59,822 nt of DNA from Acidobacteriota bacterium (lineage in GTDB: Bacteria > Acidobacteriota > Terriglobia > Bryobacterales > Bryobacteraceae): the NCBI GenBank assembly GCA_016213775.1, contig JACQZR010000259.1:1-59822 (forward strand), read 5' to 3'. Under the pieces are notes generated by a model. It was not told the DNA's origin, searched no databases, and saw only the letters and a list, made by a program, of their open reading frames with translations. A program made the position numbers and the translations under genes. This document shows, in pieces, positions 8,168-18,617 of the stretch (within the stretch, counting starts at the first letter, position 1; the number at the start of each line of letters is the position of its first letter).

Positions 8168-10117
8168 TCAGATCCTGTGAAAACCTTTTAGAATATCGCG
8201 AATGGCGTAGCGCAGGGCGACTGGGCGTCCGTGAGGACAGCTCATCGGATACTCGGTGGCGGCGAGTTCGGTGAGCAGGTAGTCGATCTTGGTTGCGTCG
8301 AGACGCATGTTGATCTTGATGGCCGCGCGGCAGGCGATGGATGCGGCCATTCCTCGACGCAAATCGTGGAGCGACGCTTTGCGCATTTCCGTTTCGGCGA
8401 TTTCGAGGATTTCGGTGAGGATGCGTTCGGCCTCATCGGAAGCCACCGCGGCGGGGACGCTTTTCACGGCCACGCTGCGATTGCCGAACGGCTCGGTTTC
8501 GAACCCGGCGGCGAGCAGTTCTTCTTGAATGCGCTCGTATTCGATCCACTGCCCGGCGGAGAGTTCGAGGATCAATGGGACAAGGAGATGTTGCACGGCG
8601 ACCTTGCCGGTGTTCCATTCGCGCAACACTTTCTCAAACAGGATGCGTTCGTGGGCGACGTGCTGGTCGATGATCCAGAGGCCGTCGCGCCCCGCGGCGA
8701 TGATGAATGAATCGTGGAGCTGGCCCATCGGACGGAGGTCACTCAGGGCTTCCATGGTGGCGGGGGCGTCGAGGATCGCGCCGGCCGGGAATGACCCGTG
8801 CGTGTCGGGGACGCGCAGTCTTACCGTCGCGACGGAGTCAGGCGGTGGTGTTGGTTCAGTGGAGTTGTCGATGGCGATGCCGGTTGCACCGAAATCGAAG
8901 CGCGGCGTCGTGCCGCCAGGAGTGATGGGGCGTAAGTGGAACTCCGGCAGCGCGGCTTCCTGTTCCGGGGTGAGCGGCCGCATGTAGCCGGTGAGGTCGA
9001 CGCTTTGCGGGACGTTCTCCATGCGCTGCGTGAATTCGGAATAGGGCAGTCCAGCAGCGGGCTGCGGCGTTTCGCGTATTGGCACGCTCGATGCCGGGCG
9101 GCTGCGGATCAAGGCTTCGCGAATGCCGTCGCGTACATAGTCGTGAATGAACGACCCTCGCTGAAACCGGACCTCGGTCTTGGATGGGTGGACGTTCACA
9201 TCCACCTCGGAGACGGGACAATCGAGAAACAGCAGAGCGAAAGGGAAGGCCGAGGGCGGAATCAGATTGTGATATCCGGAGGTGAGCGCGTGCAGCAGCA
9301 GTTTGTCGCGAATGAGGCGCCGGTTGACGAACAGGTAGATGGAATTGCGGTTGCCCTTCTGCACCTGTGGGCGCGAGATGAAACCGCTGAGCGCAATGCG
9401 CGCCGTGCCCTCTTCCTCGGATGGAATGTCGCGCGCGATCTCGCCAAGGTCGATCAGGTCTTCCAGCAGCTTGCTGCCAAACACCTGATAGACGCGCTCG
9501 CGAAGCGTGTCCACGGGCGTTACATTGAGTAGCTCCGCCGCGCCGTGGCGAAGCTCGAAGCTTTTGTCGGGATGCGCAAGGCTGTAGTGGGTGACAAGGG
9601 AGGCGATGTGCGCCAGCTCGGTTTGTTCGGATCGAAGGAACTTACGCCGCGCCGGGACGTTGAAGAACAGATCGCGCACGGTGATTGTGGTGCCTCGCGC
9701 GAGGGCGTGTTCTTCATAACGAATGATCTTGCCGCCGTTCACTTCAACGATGCTGCCGATGTTTTCCTCAGCCGACCGCGTTTCCAGTGTGAGGCGCGAC
9801 ACGGAGGCGATGGACGGCAGCGCCTCGCCCCGGAATCCCAATGTGGCGATGGAGAACAGATCGGCGGCCACGCGCAGCTTGCTGGTGGCGTGGCGCTCGA
9901 AGGCGAGCAGCGCATCGTCGCGCAGCATGCCACAGCCGTTGTCGGCAATGCGAATCAGGCGCCGGCCGCCGGAGTCAATGTCGAGCCGGAGGTCCGTCGA
10001 TCCCGCGTCGAGTGAGTTTTCCAGAAGCTCTTTCACCACCGATGCCGGCCGTTCCACTACTTCACCGGCGGCGATTTTATTTGCGAGATCGTCAGGCAGA
10101 ACCTGAATACGGCCCAT
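8168..10117 (-). CDS. mutL: DNA mismatch repair protein MutL
   Basis: A 649-residue protein. I set the start at 10117 (MGRIQVLPDDLANKIAAGEVVERP); the open frame continues upstream into the divergent sulfatase gene but lacks any MutL similarity. The GHKL ATPase is complete: ELLENSLDAG, DNGCGM, GFRGEALPSIASV, and the NVHPSKTEVRF segment. The C-terminal domain has the metal-binding motif as DQHVAHERILFE (consensus DQHAx2Ex4E, with Val for Ala), ACRAAI, and CPHGRP near residue 625, so this is the endonuclease-active MutL type, fitting a genome without MutH. mutS is in the same window about 40 kb away. It heads a likely operon with two exported-protein genes. Confidence 0.95.
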   Translation of the reverse strand: MGRIQVLPDDLANKIAAGEVVERPASVVKELLENSLDAGSTDLRLDIDSGGRRLIRIADNGCGMLRDDALLAFERHATSKLRVAADLFSIATLGFRGEALPSIASVSRLTLETRSAEENIGSIVEVNGGKIIRYEEHALARGTTITVRDLFFNVPARRKFLRSEQTELAHIASLVTHYSLAHPDKSFELRHGAAELLNVTPVDTLRERVYQVFGSKLLEDLIDLGEIARDIPSEEEGTARIALSGFISRPQVQKGNRNSIYLFVNRRLIRDKLLLHALTSGYHNLIPPSAFPFALLFLDCPVSEVDVNVHPSKTEVRFQRGSFIHDYVRDGIREALIRSRPASSVPIRETPQPAAGLPYSEFTQRMENVPQSVDLTGYMRPLTPEQEAALPEFHLRPITPGGTTPRFDFGATGIAIDNSTEPTPPPDSVATVRLRVPDTHGSFPAGAILDAPATMEALSDLRPMGQLHDSFIIAAGRDGLWIIDQHVAHERILFEKVLREWNTGKVAVQHLLVPLILELSAGQWIEYERIQEELLAAGFETEPFGNRSVAVKSVPAAVASDEAERILTEILEIAETEMRKASLHDLRRGMAASIACRAAIKINMRLDATKIDYLLTELAATEYPMSCPHGRPVALRYAIRDILKGFHRI

Positions 10118-10141
10118 TTCGCCTATTGTAGACTGAGGTCG

Positions 10142-11908
10142 ATGCAGAACGTCCCCATCTCCCGCCGCAAGTTGATGAGCGCAGCCGCGGCGCTGCCCTT
10201 GATTCCGAACGCGAATGCCGCCACGCAGCCGAACGTGATCATCGTGCTGGCCGATGATCAGGGATACGGCGACATGTCGTGTCACGGCAACAAGGTTCTG
10301 AAGACGCCGGCCATGGACAAGCTGCACGGCGAGTCCGTGCGCTTCACCGATTTCCACGCGGCGCCGATGTGCACGCCCATGCGTTCGCAGTTGATGACCG
10401 GCCGGAATTGCCTCTCCAACCGCGCGATGAACGTGAGCAGCGGACGAACGCTGTTGCGCCGCGACTTCCCGACAATGGCGGAGGTGTTTCGAGACAGCGG
10501 CTATCGCACGGGCATCTTCGGCAAGTGGCATCTCGGCGACAACTATCCGTACCGCCCGCATGATCGCGGGTTTGAAGAGGCGGTGTGGTTTCCGTCGTCA
10601 CATGTGGGGTCCGCGCCGGATGCCTGGAACAACGATTACTTCAACGACCGCTACCGTCACAACGAAAAGCTGGAGCAGTACTCCGGATACTGCACCGATG
10701 TCTTCTTTGGTGAGGCGAAGAAGTGGATCCGTCAGCGCGCGGCGGCCGGTGAGAGGTTCTTCGCTTACATCCCGCTGAATGCGCCGCACGGGCCGTTGTT
10801 TGTCGAGCCCAAGTACGCGGAACCTTACAAGCAGATGCCTCCGAATGTGGCGCGGTTCTATGGCATGCTCGCGAACCTGGACCAGAATCTCGGCGCGCTC
10901 GATGCCATGTTGGGTGAGTTGAAGCTTCGCGAGAACACTGTGCTGATCTACATGAGCGACAACGGCGGCACCGCGGGGGTGAGTCAATACAACGCCGGGC
11001 TGCGCGGCAACAAGACAACCTTGTATGACGGCGGTCATCGAGCGCCATGCTTTGCACGATGGCCGGGCGGCGGGATCGGAGGTGGCCGCGAAATCGCGGA
11101 TCTCACGCAGGCGCAGGATCTACTGCCCACGTTCATTGAGCTATGCGGGTTGAAGAAACCAAAGAATGCCTCGTTTGATGGGGCGAGTCTCGTGCCGCTG
11201 TTGAAGGGCGCCGCGAAGGAGTTGCCCGAACGGACTTTGATTGTGCAATTCTCGCGCATGAACGCGCCCATGCCGCAGAAAAATGATGCGACGCTGATGC
11301 GCCGCAAATGGCGTCTGGTGCAGAGCAAGGAGCTGTACGACGTCGCCGCCGATCCGGCTCAGGCGAAGAATGTGATCGACTCGCACCCCGATATCGTCAA
11401 GCGCATGCAGGCCGATTACGACAAGTGGTGGAAGACCGTGGAGCCGCATCTGGGTTCGTTTTTGCCGGTGCATATCGGATCGGACCAGGAGAACCCCACT
11501 GCATTGTCACCCTGCGAATGGGCAGACTCCTTTCTCGATCAAGGCGGTCAGATCAGGCGTGCTGAGAAACGGAACGGCATATGGCACCTGCATGCAGAGC
11601 GCGCGGGGAATTACGAGATCACGTTGCGGCGGTGGCAGCGCGGCATCGATCTGACAATGACCGAGGCGACTCCTCCGCACAAAGGCGAAGTCGGTGAATA
11701 CGCCGCGGGCGTTGCGCTGCCCGTGGCGGAAGCAAGGATGAATCTCGGGACGCAGGATTCGAAAAAAGCGGTCTCGGCCACGGATCGCGAGACGGTGTTT
11801 CGGGTGAAGCTCCCAAAGGGGCCCACGACTCTGCAGACGTGGTTTCTGGATAAGGACGGCAACGAGCTTTGCGGGGCGTACTACGTGTACGTGGAGTTCA
11901 AGCCCTAG
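10142..11908 (+). CDS. Tat-exported sulfatase (arylsulfatase-type)
   Basis: A 588-residue type I sulfatase. The N-terminus has SRRKLMSAAAALPL, a twin-arginine signal. Metal-binding Asp residues are in LADDQGYGD (about 37-45). The formylglycine motif is CTPMRSQLMTGR with the modifiable cysteine at residue 77; this is C-x-P-x-R with Met where Ser is commonest. HLG(D) after GKWH and MSDNGGT supply further active-site residues. A C-terminal domain of about 130 residues, beta-rich, follows the sulfatase domain and may bind carbohydrate. It would remove sulfate esters from polysaccharides or similar substrates; the exact one is not readable. No maturase gene is nearby. It is divergent from mutL with 24 bp between starts. 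Confidence 0.88.
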   Translation: MQNVPISRRKLMSAAAALPLIPNANAATQPNVIIVLADDQGYGDMSCHGNKVLKTPAMDKLHGESVRFTDFHAAPMCTPMRSQLMTGRNCLSNRAMNVSSGRTLLRRDFPTMAEVFRDSGYRTGIFGKWHLGDNYPYRPHDRGFEEAVWFPSSHVGSAPDAWNNDYFNDRYRHNEKLEQYSGYCTDVFFGEAKKWIRQRAAAGERFFAYIPLNAPHGPLFVEPKYAEPYKQMPPNVARFYGMLANLDQNLGALDAMLGELKLRENTVLIYMSDNGGTAGVSQYNAGLRGNKTTLYDGGHRAPCFARWPGGGIGGGREIADLTQAQDLLPTFIELCGLKKPKNASFDGASLVPLLKGAAKELPERTLIVQFSRMNAPMPQKNDATLMRRKWRLVQSKELYDVAADPAQAKNVIDSHPDIVKRMQADYDKWWKTVEPHLGSFLPVHIGSDQENPTALSPCEWADSFLDQGGQIRRAEKRNGIWHLHAERAGNYEITLRRWQRGIDLTMTEATPPHKGEVGEYAAGVALPVAEARMNLGTQDSKKAVSATDRETVFRVKLPKGPTTLQTWFLDKDGNELCGAYYVYVEFKP

Positions 11909-11984
11909 ACATCTCCACGCGATTGCCAGCACCAAACCTCCGGCACCGCCCGCATGGTAACCTGAAACTTATACCTTCGCCGGT

Positions 11985-12635
11985 ATGCCGGCGCGAATCA
12001 GCGAGTCATTCATTCTGAGAACGTACCCATTCGGGGAGGCCGACCTCGTTGTCAGCTACTTCACCCGTGATGTGGGGAAGTTGCGCGGAGTCGCCAAACG
12101 GGCTCGCCGTCCAAAAAGCAGTTTTGGAGCGGGTCTGGAAAGGCTGTCGCTGGTCCGTCTGCAGTACTTCCAAAAGGAGAATCGGGAGTTGACGACCCTC
12201 GATTCCTGCGAAATCGTCCGGAGCGTGTTTCCACTGATGGCGAGCTACGAAACGGGCATAGCGCTGGATTACCTGGCGGAGACGACCGATGAGTTGCTGC
12301 CTCCAGGCGAAGCCAACGAGCGGCAATTCCGGCTGCTGTCAGCCGTGTTGGAACATCTGCTGGCGTGGAAGAACGACCCGTCGGCGAGGTGGCCGGCGGT
12401 GCTGTACTACGCGCTGTGGTCGGTGAGGCTTCAGGGTTTTTTGCCGGCGCTGCGGGTGAGTCCCGAGTCGCAGGCGATTGCGCACGAGATGTTCGAGAAA
12501 CCTATACGCGATCTCACGCCACGCGAATGGTCGCGGCACACTGCCGCGGATCTGAGGCATTTTCTCAACCGCGCCATTGAGGATCAGATTGAGCGCCGCC
12601 TCATGACGGTCCCCATGCTGGAGACCGCCGACTGA
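11985..12635 (+). CDS. recO: DNA repair protein RecO
   Basis: A 216-residue protein matching RecO: N-terminal OB-fold (SESFILRTYPFGEADLVVSYFTRDVGKLRGVAKRARR, with the conserved G-x-x-x-x-V-A-K/R-G/A-A-R pattern) and an all-helical C-terminal half (ALDYLAETTDELLPPGE). RecO works with RecF and RecR in loading RecA at gaps. The C-terminal Cys4 zinc finger of some RecO proteins is absent. It is first in a run with glyQ, glyS and ppdK, separated from glyQ by 18 bp. Confidence 0.9.
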   Translation: MPARISESFILRTYPFGEADLVVSYFTRDVGKLRGVAKRARRPKSSFGAGLERLSLVRLQYFQKENRELTTLDSCEIVRSVFPLMASYETGIALDYLAETTDELLPPGEANERQFRLLSAVLEHLLAWKNDPSARWPAVLYYALWSVRLQGFLPALRVSPESQAIAHEMFEKPIRDLTPREWSRHTAADLRHFLNRAIEDQIERRLMTVPMLETAD

Positions 12636-12653
12636 TTCTCAACCTCCTCACGG

Positions 12654-13562
12654 ATGAGCAACCACATGGACACATTCCAAGAAACCATATTCAAGCTGAA
12701 GAAATACTGGTCCGACCGCGGCTGCATTATCCAGGAGCCCTACGACGTGGAAGTGGGCGCAGGCACCATGTGCCCCGAGACGTTCCTGCGCGTGCTCGGC
12801 CCGCAGCCCTACCGCGTGGCGTATGTACAGCCCAGCCGCCGCCCCGCCGATGGCCGTTACGGAGACAATCCGAACCGGCTCTACAAGCACCAGCAGTTGC
12901 AGGTGATCCTGAAGCCTTCGCCGTCGGACATTCTCGATCAGTACCTCGGCAGCCTCGAAGCCATCGGCATTGATCTGAGGAAGCACGATCTGAAGTTTGA
13001 AGAAGACAACTGGCAGTCGCCGACACTGGGTGCGTGGGGCATCGGATGGCAGGTGATGATGGATGGTCTCGAGATCACGCAGTTCACTTACTTCCAGCAG
13101 TGCGGCGGCGTGGACCTGGATCTGGTTCCGGCCGAAATCACATATGGGTTGGAGCGGTTGGTGGCGTTCCTGCAAGGGCAGTCGAGCGTGTACGACATCG
13201 ATTGGACGCGTGACACCAAGTACGCGGCGGTGCGGCACGCAGAGGAATTGCAGCACTCGGTGTACAACTTCGAGATGGCCGACATTGGCACCCTCTGGCA
13301 GCTTTTCGATTTGCACGAGAAGGAGTGCCAGCGGCTGATTGATGCGTTCAAGGCCTATGAGCCGAAGACCCGGTTTCCGGTGTTGCCTGCCTATGACCAG
13401 GTACTGAAATGTTCCAATCTGTTTAACTTGCTTGACGCGCGCGGGGCCATCAGCGTCACCGAACGCGTAGGTGTCATCGGACGCGTGAGAAAACTGGCAG
13501 TGGGTGTGGCGAATTTGTGGCTTGCATTGCAGCAGCCGGAAGCGGCGGAGGTGGCCCAATGA
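12654..13562 (+). CDS. glyQ: Glycine--tRNA ligase alpha subunit
   Basis: A 302-residue protein with the full-length signature of the catalytic subunit of the bacterial alpha2beta2 glycyl-tRNA synthetase: [65 protein letters not shown], and [12 protein letters not shown]. It charges tRNA-Gly together with GlyS. The start could be 12654 or the ATG at 12666 (MDTFQET), which matches most homologues better. The stop overlaps the start of glyS by 4 bp (ATGA), giving translational coupling of the two subunits. Confidence 0.96.
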   Translation: MSNHMDTFQETIFKLKKYWSDRGCIIQEPYDVEVGAGTMCPETFLRVLGPQPYRVAYVQPSRRPADGRYGDNPNRLYKHQQLQVILKPSPSDILDQYLGSLEAIGIDLRKHDLKFEEDNWQSPTLGAWGIGWQVMMDGLEITQFTYFQQCGGVDLDLVPAEITYGLERLVAFLQGQSSVYDIDWTRDTKYAAVRHAEELQHSVYNFEMADIGTLWQLFDLHEKECQRLIDAFKAYEPKTRFPVLPAYDQVLKCSNLFNLLDARGAISVTERVGVIGRVRKLAVGVANLWLALQQPEAAEVAQ

Positions 13563-15577
13563 GTACCCTGCCGCTGCTGATTGAGATTGGAACGGAAGAG
13601 ATTCCCGATTGGATGATCGTCTCGGCGGTGACGCAGTTCCGCGAAGCTGTGGAGAAGGCGCTGGCCGAGAATGCGCTTGGCGGCAAGGTGCGGATGGCCG
13701 ACGCCACCCCGCGCCGGATCGCGCTGATCATCGACGATGTGCTGGAGCGGCAGCCGGACCGTGAGGACCTGGTAATGGGCCCGCCAAAAGCGGCGGCGTT
13801 CAAGGACGGAAAGCCCACGGGCGCGGCGATGGGGTTCGCAAGGAAGAACGATGTCGATGTCAATGCGCTGCACATCGAATCGACCGCCAAGGGCGAGTAC
13901 GTGGCCGTCCGCAAGAGCGTCGCGGGCAAGCCGGCGTCCGAGATTCTAGGCGCGCTGATCCCTGAGGCCATTCTCAAAATCTACTTCCCCAAAACCATGT
14001 ATTGGACCGGGAAGAATGGTCCGCGGTTCATCCGTCCGATTCGCTGGATAGTGGCGGTGCAAGGCAGGGCCGTGATCCCGTTTGAGTTGGCCGGCGTGGC
14101 GAGCGGAAGCACCACCTTCGGGCATCGCCGCATGAGCTCCGGCGAGCTGGCCGTTACGGCGGACAACTACGTCGAAACGCTTGCGGGCGCGGGTGTGATC
14201 GTCAATTCCGCCGCGCGGCGGCAGCGCATGGTGGATGGCATCGCCGCCTTGACCGCTCCGGCTGGGTTGCAGGCCAAAGTGGACGAAGCACTGCTCGACA
14301 CGCTCGTCTACATCACCGAATATCCGACGCCGATCCTCGGCGGGTTCGATCCTGAGTATCTGACCCTGCCCGCCGAAGTGCTGATCACCGTGATGCGGCA
14401 CCACCAGAAGTATTTCTCGGTGAATGATGCGCAAGGCAAACTGGCGCCGAACTTCATCGCAGTGATGAACATCTCCGGCGATCCCGATGGTATCGTGCGG
14501 CATGGTAATGAACGCGTGCTCAAAGCGCGCTTCAACGACGCGCGGTTCTTCTGGGATTTCGATCAGCGGCGTAAGCTGGCCGATCGCGTGGCGGATCTGG
14601 CGAACGTCACGTTCCAGGAGAAGTTGGGCTCGTACCTCGACAAAACCACGCGCATGATGGCGCTTGTGAAGGAGCTCGGCGGCAACGCTGCTGCGGCGCG
14701 GGCGGTGGAGCTTTCCAAGTGCGACCTCACCACCGAAATGGTGAAGGAGTTCACCGAACTGCAAGGGCAAGTCGGTGGCCTCTATGCGCGCGCGCAAGGC
14801 GAACCCGAAGCTGTTGCGCAGGCCATCTACGATCACTACAAGCCGGTGAGCATGGAGGATTCTATCCCATCAACGCCGGAAGGCTGTGCCGCCGCTCTCG
14901 CTGATAAGGTGGATACGCTGCGAGGCTGCTTCGGCATCGGACTCATCCCTACCGGATCAAAAGATCCGTTTGCCTTAAGGCGTGCCGCGCAAGGCGTGGT
15001 GAAGATTCTCACGGAAGCGCAACTGCCGCTGGCGCTCTCTTCACTCGCTGGCGGCAATGCCGCGTTGAACGAGTTCCTCCTCGACCGCGTTCGCTACTAC
15101 TTCAAGGATGTGCGCGGCTTCGCATATGACGAGGTGAACGCCGTGCTGGCCGCGGGCAGCGACAATCTGCCCGATGTGGATCAGCGCGTGCAGGCTATCA
15201 AGGAAGTTCGTCCGAGCGCCGATTTCGAGCCACTGGCCGCGAGCTTCAAGCGCATCAAGAATATTCTCAAACAGGCGGAGTTTACGGCAACAGGCACAGT
15301 GAATGCCGCCCTGCTGGAACAGGGTCCGGAAGCGGAACTGCACGCCGCATTTGACCGCCTCCGTGCCGACGTGGCTGGGAAACGCGCCGCCAAGGACTAT
15401 CGTGGGGCTCTGGCCGCCATCGCCTCGTTGCGACCGGCCGTGGATCTGTTTTTCGACAAGGTTCTGGTGAATGCACCGGACGAAGCAGTTCGGCGCAACC
15501 GCCTCACGCTTCTGGCCACGGTGTTGACCGAGTTTTCCTCGATCGCCGATTTTTCGGAGATCGTCACTGGTTCATAA
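13559..15577 (+). CDS. glyS: Glycine--tRNA ligase beta subunit
   Basis: A 672-residue beta subunit starting at the ATG within the ATGA overlap with glyQ ([19 protein letters not shown]). Conserved parts include [53 protein letters not shown], and the HD-like region [21 protein letters not shown], ending in a helical anticodon-binding domain. It binds tRNA for the alpha subunit. ppdK follows after 24 bp. Confidence 0.96.
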   Translation: MSTLPLLIEIGTEEIPDWMIVSAVTQFREAVEKALAENALGGKVRMADATPRRIALIIDDVLERQPDREDLVMGPPKAAAFKDGKPTGAAMGFARKNDVDVNALHIESTAKGEYVAVRKSVAGKPASEILGALIPEAILKIYFPKTMYWTGKNGPRFIRPIRWIVAVQGRAVIPFELAGVASGSTTFGHRRMSSGELAVTADNYVETLAGAGVIVNSAARRQRMVDGIAALTAPAGLQAKVDEALLDTLVYITEYPTPILGGFDPEYLTLPAEVLITVMRHHQKYFSVNDAQGKLAPNFIAVMNISGDPDGIVRHGNERVLKARFNDARFFWDFDQRRKLADRVADLANVTFQEKLGSYLDKTTRMMALVKELGGNAAAARAVELSKCDLTTEMVKEFTELQGQVGGLYARAQGEPEAVAQAIYDHYKPVSMEDSIPSTPEGCAAALADKVDTLRGCFGIGLIPTGSKDPFALRRAAQGVVKILTEAQLPLALSSLAGGNAALNEFLLDRVRYYFKDVRGFAYDEVNAVLAAGSDNLPDVDQRVQAIKEVRPSADFEPLAASFKRIKNILKQAEFTATGTVNAALLEQGPEAELHAAFDRLRADVAGKRAAKDYRGALAAIASLRPAVDLFFDKVLVNAPDEAVRRNRLTLLATVLTEFSSIADFSEIVTGS

Positions 15578-15601
15578 GTAAGGAGAAGAGAAGGACTCAA
15601 A

Positions 15602-18337
15602 ATGAGCAAACATGTCTACAGCTTTGGTGGAGATTACACCGAAGGCGACGGCAAGATGAAGAACATCCTCGGCGGAAAGGGTGCCAACCTCGCCGAGATG
15701 TGCCGCACTGGAGTGCCCGTGCCGCCGGGTTTCACAATTACGTGCCAGGTCTGCAACCTGTATTTCGAAAACGGCAACAAGACGCCGAAAGAAGTCAACG
15801 AGCAGATGTATGCCGCGCTCGACAAGTTGGAAGAGACGATGGGAAAGAAGCTGGGCGATGCGGCCAATCCGCTGCTCGTCAGCGTCCGTAGCGGCGCTCC
15901 GTTCTCCATGCCCGGCATGATGGACACCATTCTCAACCTCGGCCTCAACGATAAGACCGTCGAGGGCATGGTGAAGAAGACCAGCAATCCGCGTTTTTCC
16001 TATGACAGCTATCGCCGCTTCATCCAGATGTTCGGCAACGTCGTGTTGGACATTGAGAAGGATGAATTCGAGCACCTGCTGGATGCCCAGAAAAAGAAGG
16101 CAAAGGCGAAGGTGGATACCGACCTCACCGCAGATGATCTGAAGGCCATCATTGTTGAGTACAAGAAGCTGGTGAAGAAGAAGACCGGCAAGGATTTTCC
16201 GCAGGAAGTGAAGGCGCAGTTGGAAGGCGCGCGCGATGCCGTGTTCCGCTCCTGGTTCAATGACCGCGCAAAGTTCTACCGCAAGCAGAACAAGATCGCC
16301 GATGATCTGGGCACCGCGGTGAACGTGCAGTCGATGGTGTTCGGCAACATGGGCGATACGTCGGCCACAGGTGTGGGCTTCACGCGCAATCCCGCCACCG
16401 GCGACAACGAGTTCTACGGCGAATTCCTCGTCAACGCGCAGGGCGAAGACGTGGTGGCCGGTATCCGCACACCGCGAGCGATTGTGCAGTTGGGCGATGT
16501 GATGCCGGAAGCGTATCAACAGCTCCGCGACATCACGGCGAAGCTGGAAAAGCACTACCGCGACATTCAGGATTTCGAGTTCACCATCGAAGACACCAAG
16601 CTGTGGATGCTGCAGACGCGCAACGGAAAACGCACCGGCAAGGCCGCGGTGAAGATCGCCGTGGACCACTGCAACGAAGGCCTGATCAGCAAGAAGGAAG
16701 CGGTGCTGCGCGTCGATCCGAATCAGTTGGATCAACTGCTGCACCCGATGTTGGATCCCAAGGCTCTGAAGTCGCTGGTGAAGTTGGGCAAGGGTCTGCC
16801 GGCATCGCCGGGTGCTGCTGTCGGCAAGATCGTGTTCACGGCGGATGCGGCGGTGGAGCAGGCAACCAAGGCTCCTGTTCTTCTCGTCCGCAAGGAAACC
16901 GCGCCGGACGATATCCATGGGATGGAAGCCGCCAAGGGCATTCTCACCTCGCGCGGCGGCATGACGTCGCACGCGGCGGTAGTGGCTCGCGGCATGGGTA
17001 CGCCCTGCGTGGCCGGCGCCGAAATGGTAGGCGTGGATGAGCGCAGCAAGACCCTCACGGCAACCGTGGATGGAAAGAAGGTCGTGTTGAAGGAGGGCGA
17101 CTGGCTGTCGCTCGATGGCTCGACGGGCGAGATCTTTGCCGGTCAGGCGCAGACGACCGAAGCTGATCCTTCCAGCGGCGAACTGGCTCAGTTCATGAGT
17201 TGGGCCGATGAATTCCGCGGCAACTTCGGCGTTCGCGCGAATGCCGATATTCCGCGCGATGCCAAGACCGCACGCAAGTTCGGAGCTCAGGGCATTGGCC
17301 TCTGCCGCACCGAGCACATGTTCTTCGGCGAAGACCGTCTGCCGTTCGTTCAGGCGATGATTCTCTCCGAGAACGAGAAGGATCGCCGCAAGGCCCTGCT
17401 GAAGCTGTTACCGATGCAGCGCGCCGATTTCGCCGGCCTCTTCAAAGCCATGGACGGTTTTCCCGTGGTCATCCGGACCCTCGACCCCCCGTTGCATGAG
17501 TTCGTTCCCAAGCGCGAAGAGCTGATGGTGGATCTCGCTAAGCTGCCGCACGCGGATGCGAAGTTGAAGAAAGAGATGGCGGGCCGGTACAAGATGCCGG
17601 TGGGTGAGTTGAAGAAGGCCCTGCCTGCGTTGCTGAAGCGCGTGGAAGAGTTGCACGAGTTCAATCCGATGCTCGGCCATCGCGGCTGCCGTCTTGGGAT
17701 CACCTATCCCGAGATCACTGAGATGCAGGCGCGCGCCATCTTCGAAGCTGCCGTTCAGGTGGCCAAGAAGGGTGTGAAGGTGATTCCCGAAGTCATGATT
17801 CCGCTCATCGGTAGTGTCGCTGAGCTGGAGAATCAGAAGGCGATCGTGAAGCGCGTTGCGGAAGAAGTGCTCGAAAAGGCCGGCATGAAGAAGATGCACT
17901 ACCTGATCGGCACCATGATCGAGATTCCGCGCGCCGCCCTCACGGCTGATAAGGTAGCCCAGGAAGCCGAGTTCTTCAGCTTCGGTACAAACGATCTGAC
18001 GCAGACCACGATGGGTCTGTCGCGCGATGACTATACGAAGTTCTCCAAGGACTATGAAAACCGCAAGATCTTCAAGGCCGATCCGTTCGCCGTTCTTGAT
18101 CAGGAAGGCGTCGGCAAGCTGGTGAAACTGGCGGTGGATTTGGGCCGGAGCACGCGTCCGGACCTGGAAGTGGGAATCTGCGGCGAGCACGGCGGCGAAC
18201 CGAGTTCGGTGGAGTTCTGCTACAACGTCGGGATGAACTACGTGAGCTGCTCGCCGTTCCGAGTGCCGATCGCACGGTTGGCGGCGGCGCAGGCTGCCCT
18301 GAGCGATGGCGGTGGCGAGAAGATGCGCACGGCGTAG
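15602..18337 (+). CDS. ppdK: Pyruvate, phosphate dikinase
   Basis: A 911-residue protein that interconverts pyruvate, ATP and phosphate with PEP, AMP and PPi. The ATP-grasp nucleotide-binding part opens with LGGKGANLAEM and SVRSGAPFSMPGMMDTILN. The swivelling phosphohistidine domain carries GGMTSHAAVVARGMG with the catalytic His near residue 455. The C-terminal PEP/pyruvate barrel has GICGEHGGEPSSVEF with the catalytic Cys near residue 860. The length fits bacterial PPDK with a modest insertion. A purine-rich Shine-Dalgarno run (AAGGAGAAG) precedes the ATG, and an intrinsic terminator follows at 18365. It probably serves gluconeogenesis or PPi-dependent glycolysis. Confidence 0.96.
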   Translation: MSKHVYSFGGDYTEGDGKMKNILGGKGANLAEMCRTGVPVPPGFTITCQVCNLYFENGNKTPKEVNEQMYAALDKLEETMGKKLGDAANPLLVSVRSGAPFSMPGMMDTILNLGLNDKTVEGMVKKTSNPRFSYDSYRRFIQMFGNVVLDIEKDEFEHLLDAQKKKAKAKVDTDLTADDLKAIIVEYKKLVKKKTGKDFPQEVKAQLEGARDAVFRSWFNDRAKFYRKQNKIADDLGTAVNVQSMVFGNMGDTSATGVGFTRNPATGDNEFYGEFLVNAQGEDVVAGIRTPRAIVQLGDVMPEAYQQLRDITAKLEKHYRDIQDFEFTIEDTKLWMLQTRNGKRTGKAAVKIAVDHCNEGLISKKEAVLRVDPNQLDQLLHPMLDPKALKSLVKLGKGLPASPGAAVGKIVFTADAAVEQATKAPVLLVRKETAPDDIHGMEAAKGILTSRGGMTSHAAVVARGMGTPCVAGAEMVGVDERSKTLTATVDGKKVVLKEGDWLSLDGSTGEIFAGQAQTTEADPSSGELAQFMSWADEFRGNFGVRANADIPRDAKTARKFGAQGIGLCRTEHMFFGEDRLPFVQAMILSENEKDRRKALLKLLPMQRADFAGLFKAMDGFPVVIRTLDPPLHEFVPKREELMVDLAKLPHADAKLKKEMAGRYKMPVGELKKALPALLKRVEELHEFNPMLGHRGCRLGITYPEITEMQARAIFEAAVQVAKKGVKVIPEVMIPLIGSVAELENQKAIVKRVAEEVLEKAGMKKMHYLIGTMIEIPRAALTADKVAQEAEFFSFGTNDLTQTTMGLSRDDYTKFSKDYENRKIFKADPFAVLDQEGVGKLVKLAVDLGRSTRPDLEVGICGEHGGEPSSVEFCYNVGMNYVSCSPFRVPIARLAAAQAALSDGGGEKMRTA

Positions 18338-18364
18338 TTTCTGATAGACCGGGTTTGACACATC

Positions 18365-18397
18365 GGGCCGACTCCTTCCTGGGGATCGGCCCTTTGC
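18365..18397 (+). terminator. Intrinsic terminator after ppdK
   Basis: GGGCCGACTCC (18365-18375) pairs with GGGGATCGGCCC (18381-18392) around a TTCCT loop, followed by TTTGCTT. It lies 28 bp past the ppdK stop and closes the recO-glyQ-glyS-ppdK run. Confidence 0.65.
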
Positions 18398-18617
18398 TTA
18401 TCGGCCATGCATCGAAATCAACGTTCGATGAGCTTGTAGGCAAACAACATCGTCTCGAGATCACCGAGTCTGAAAGTCGCTCGATCCCGAATGCTCTTTC
18501 GACAAGGTGCATCAATGCTCTCGCTGAGATGAGGCAGATGCTTATCACTCGCGCATCAGCCATAGCTTTGCGCGGGCACTGGTCCTGAAGCCATCACTTC
18601 GTAACGTGGCAAAATGA

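Noticed and set aside
10118-10141. Shared or leaderless promoter in the 24-bp gap between mutL and the sulfatase
   Set aside because: A TACAAT lies on the minus strand just before mutL, but no -35 at suitable spacing was found, so no promoter is claimed.
10118-10561. N-terminal extension of mutL into the divergent sulfatase gene
   Set aside because: MutL proteins start at the MGRIQVLPDDLANKIAAGE-type sequence; the extension has no similarity and is antisense to the sulfatase gene.
15572-17317. 581-codon open frame antisense to ppdK
   Set aside because: ppdK is unmistakable on the plus strand; the antisense product is His/Arg/Leu-rich with no domain.
18398-18617. Possible small gene or tRNA in the gap before the SIR2-like gene
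   Set aside because: A 77-codon frame spans the terminator hairpin and has no domain; no T-loop or cloverleaf pattern was seen.
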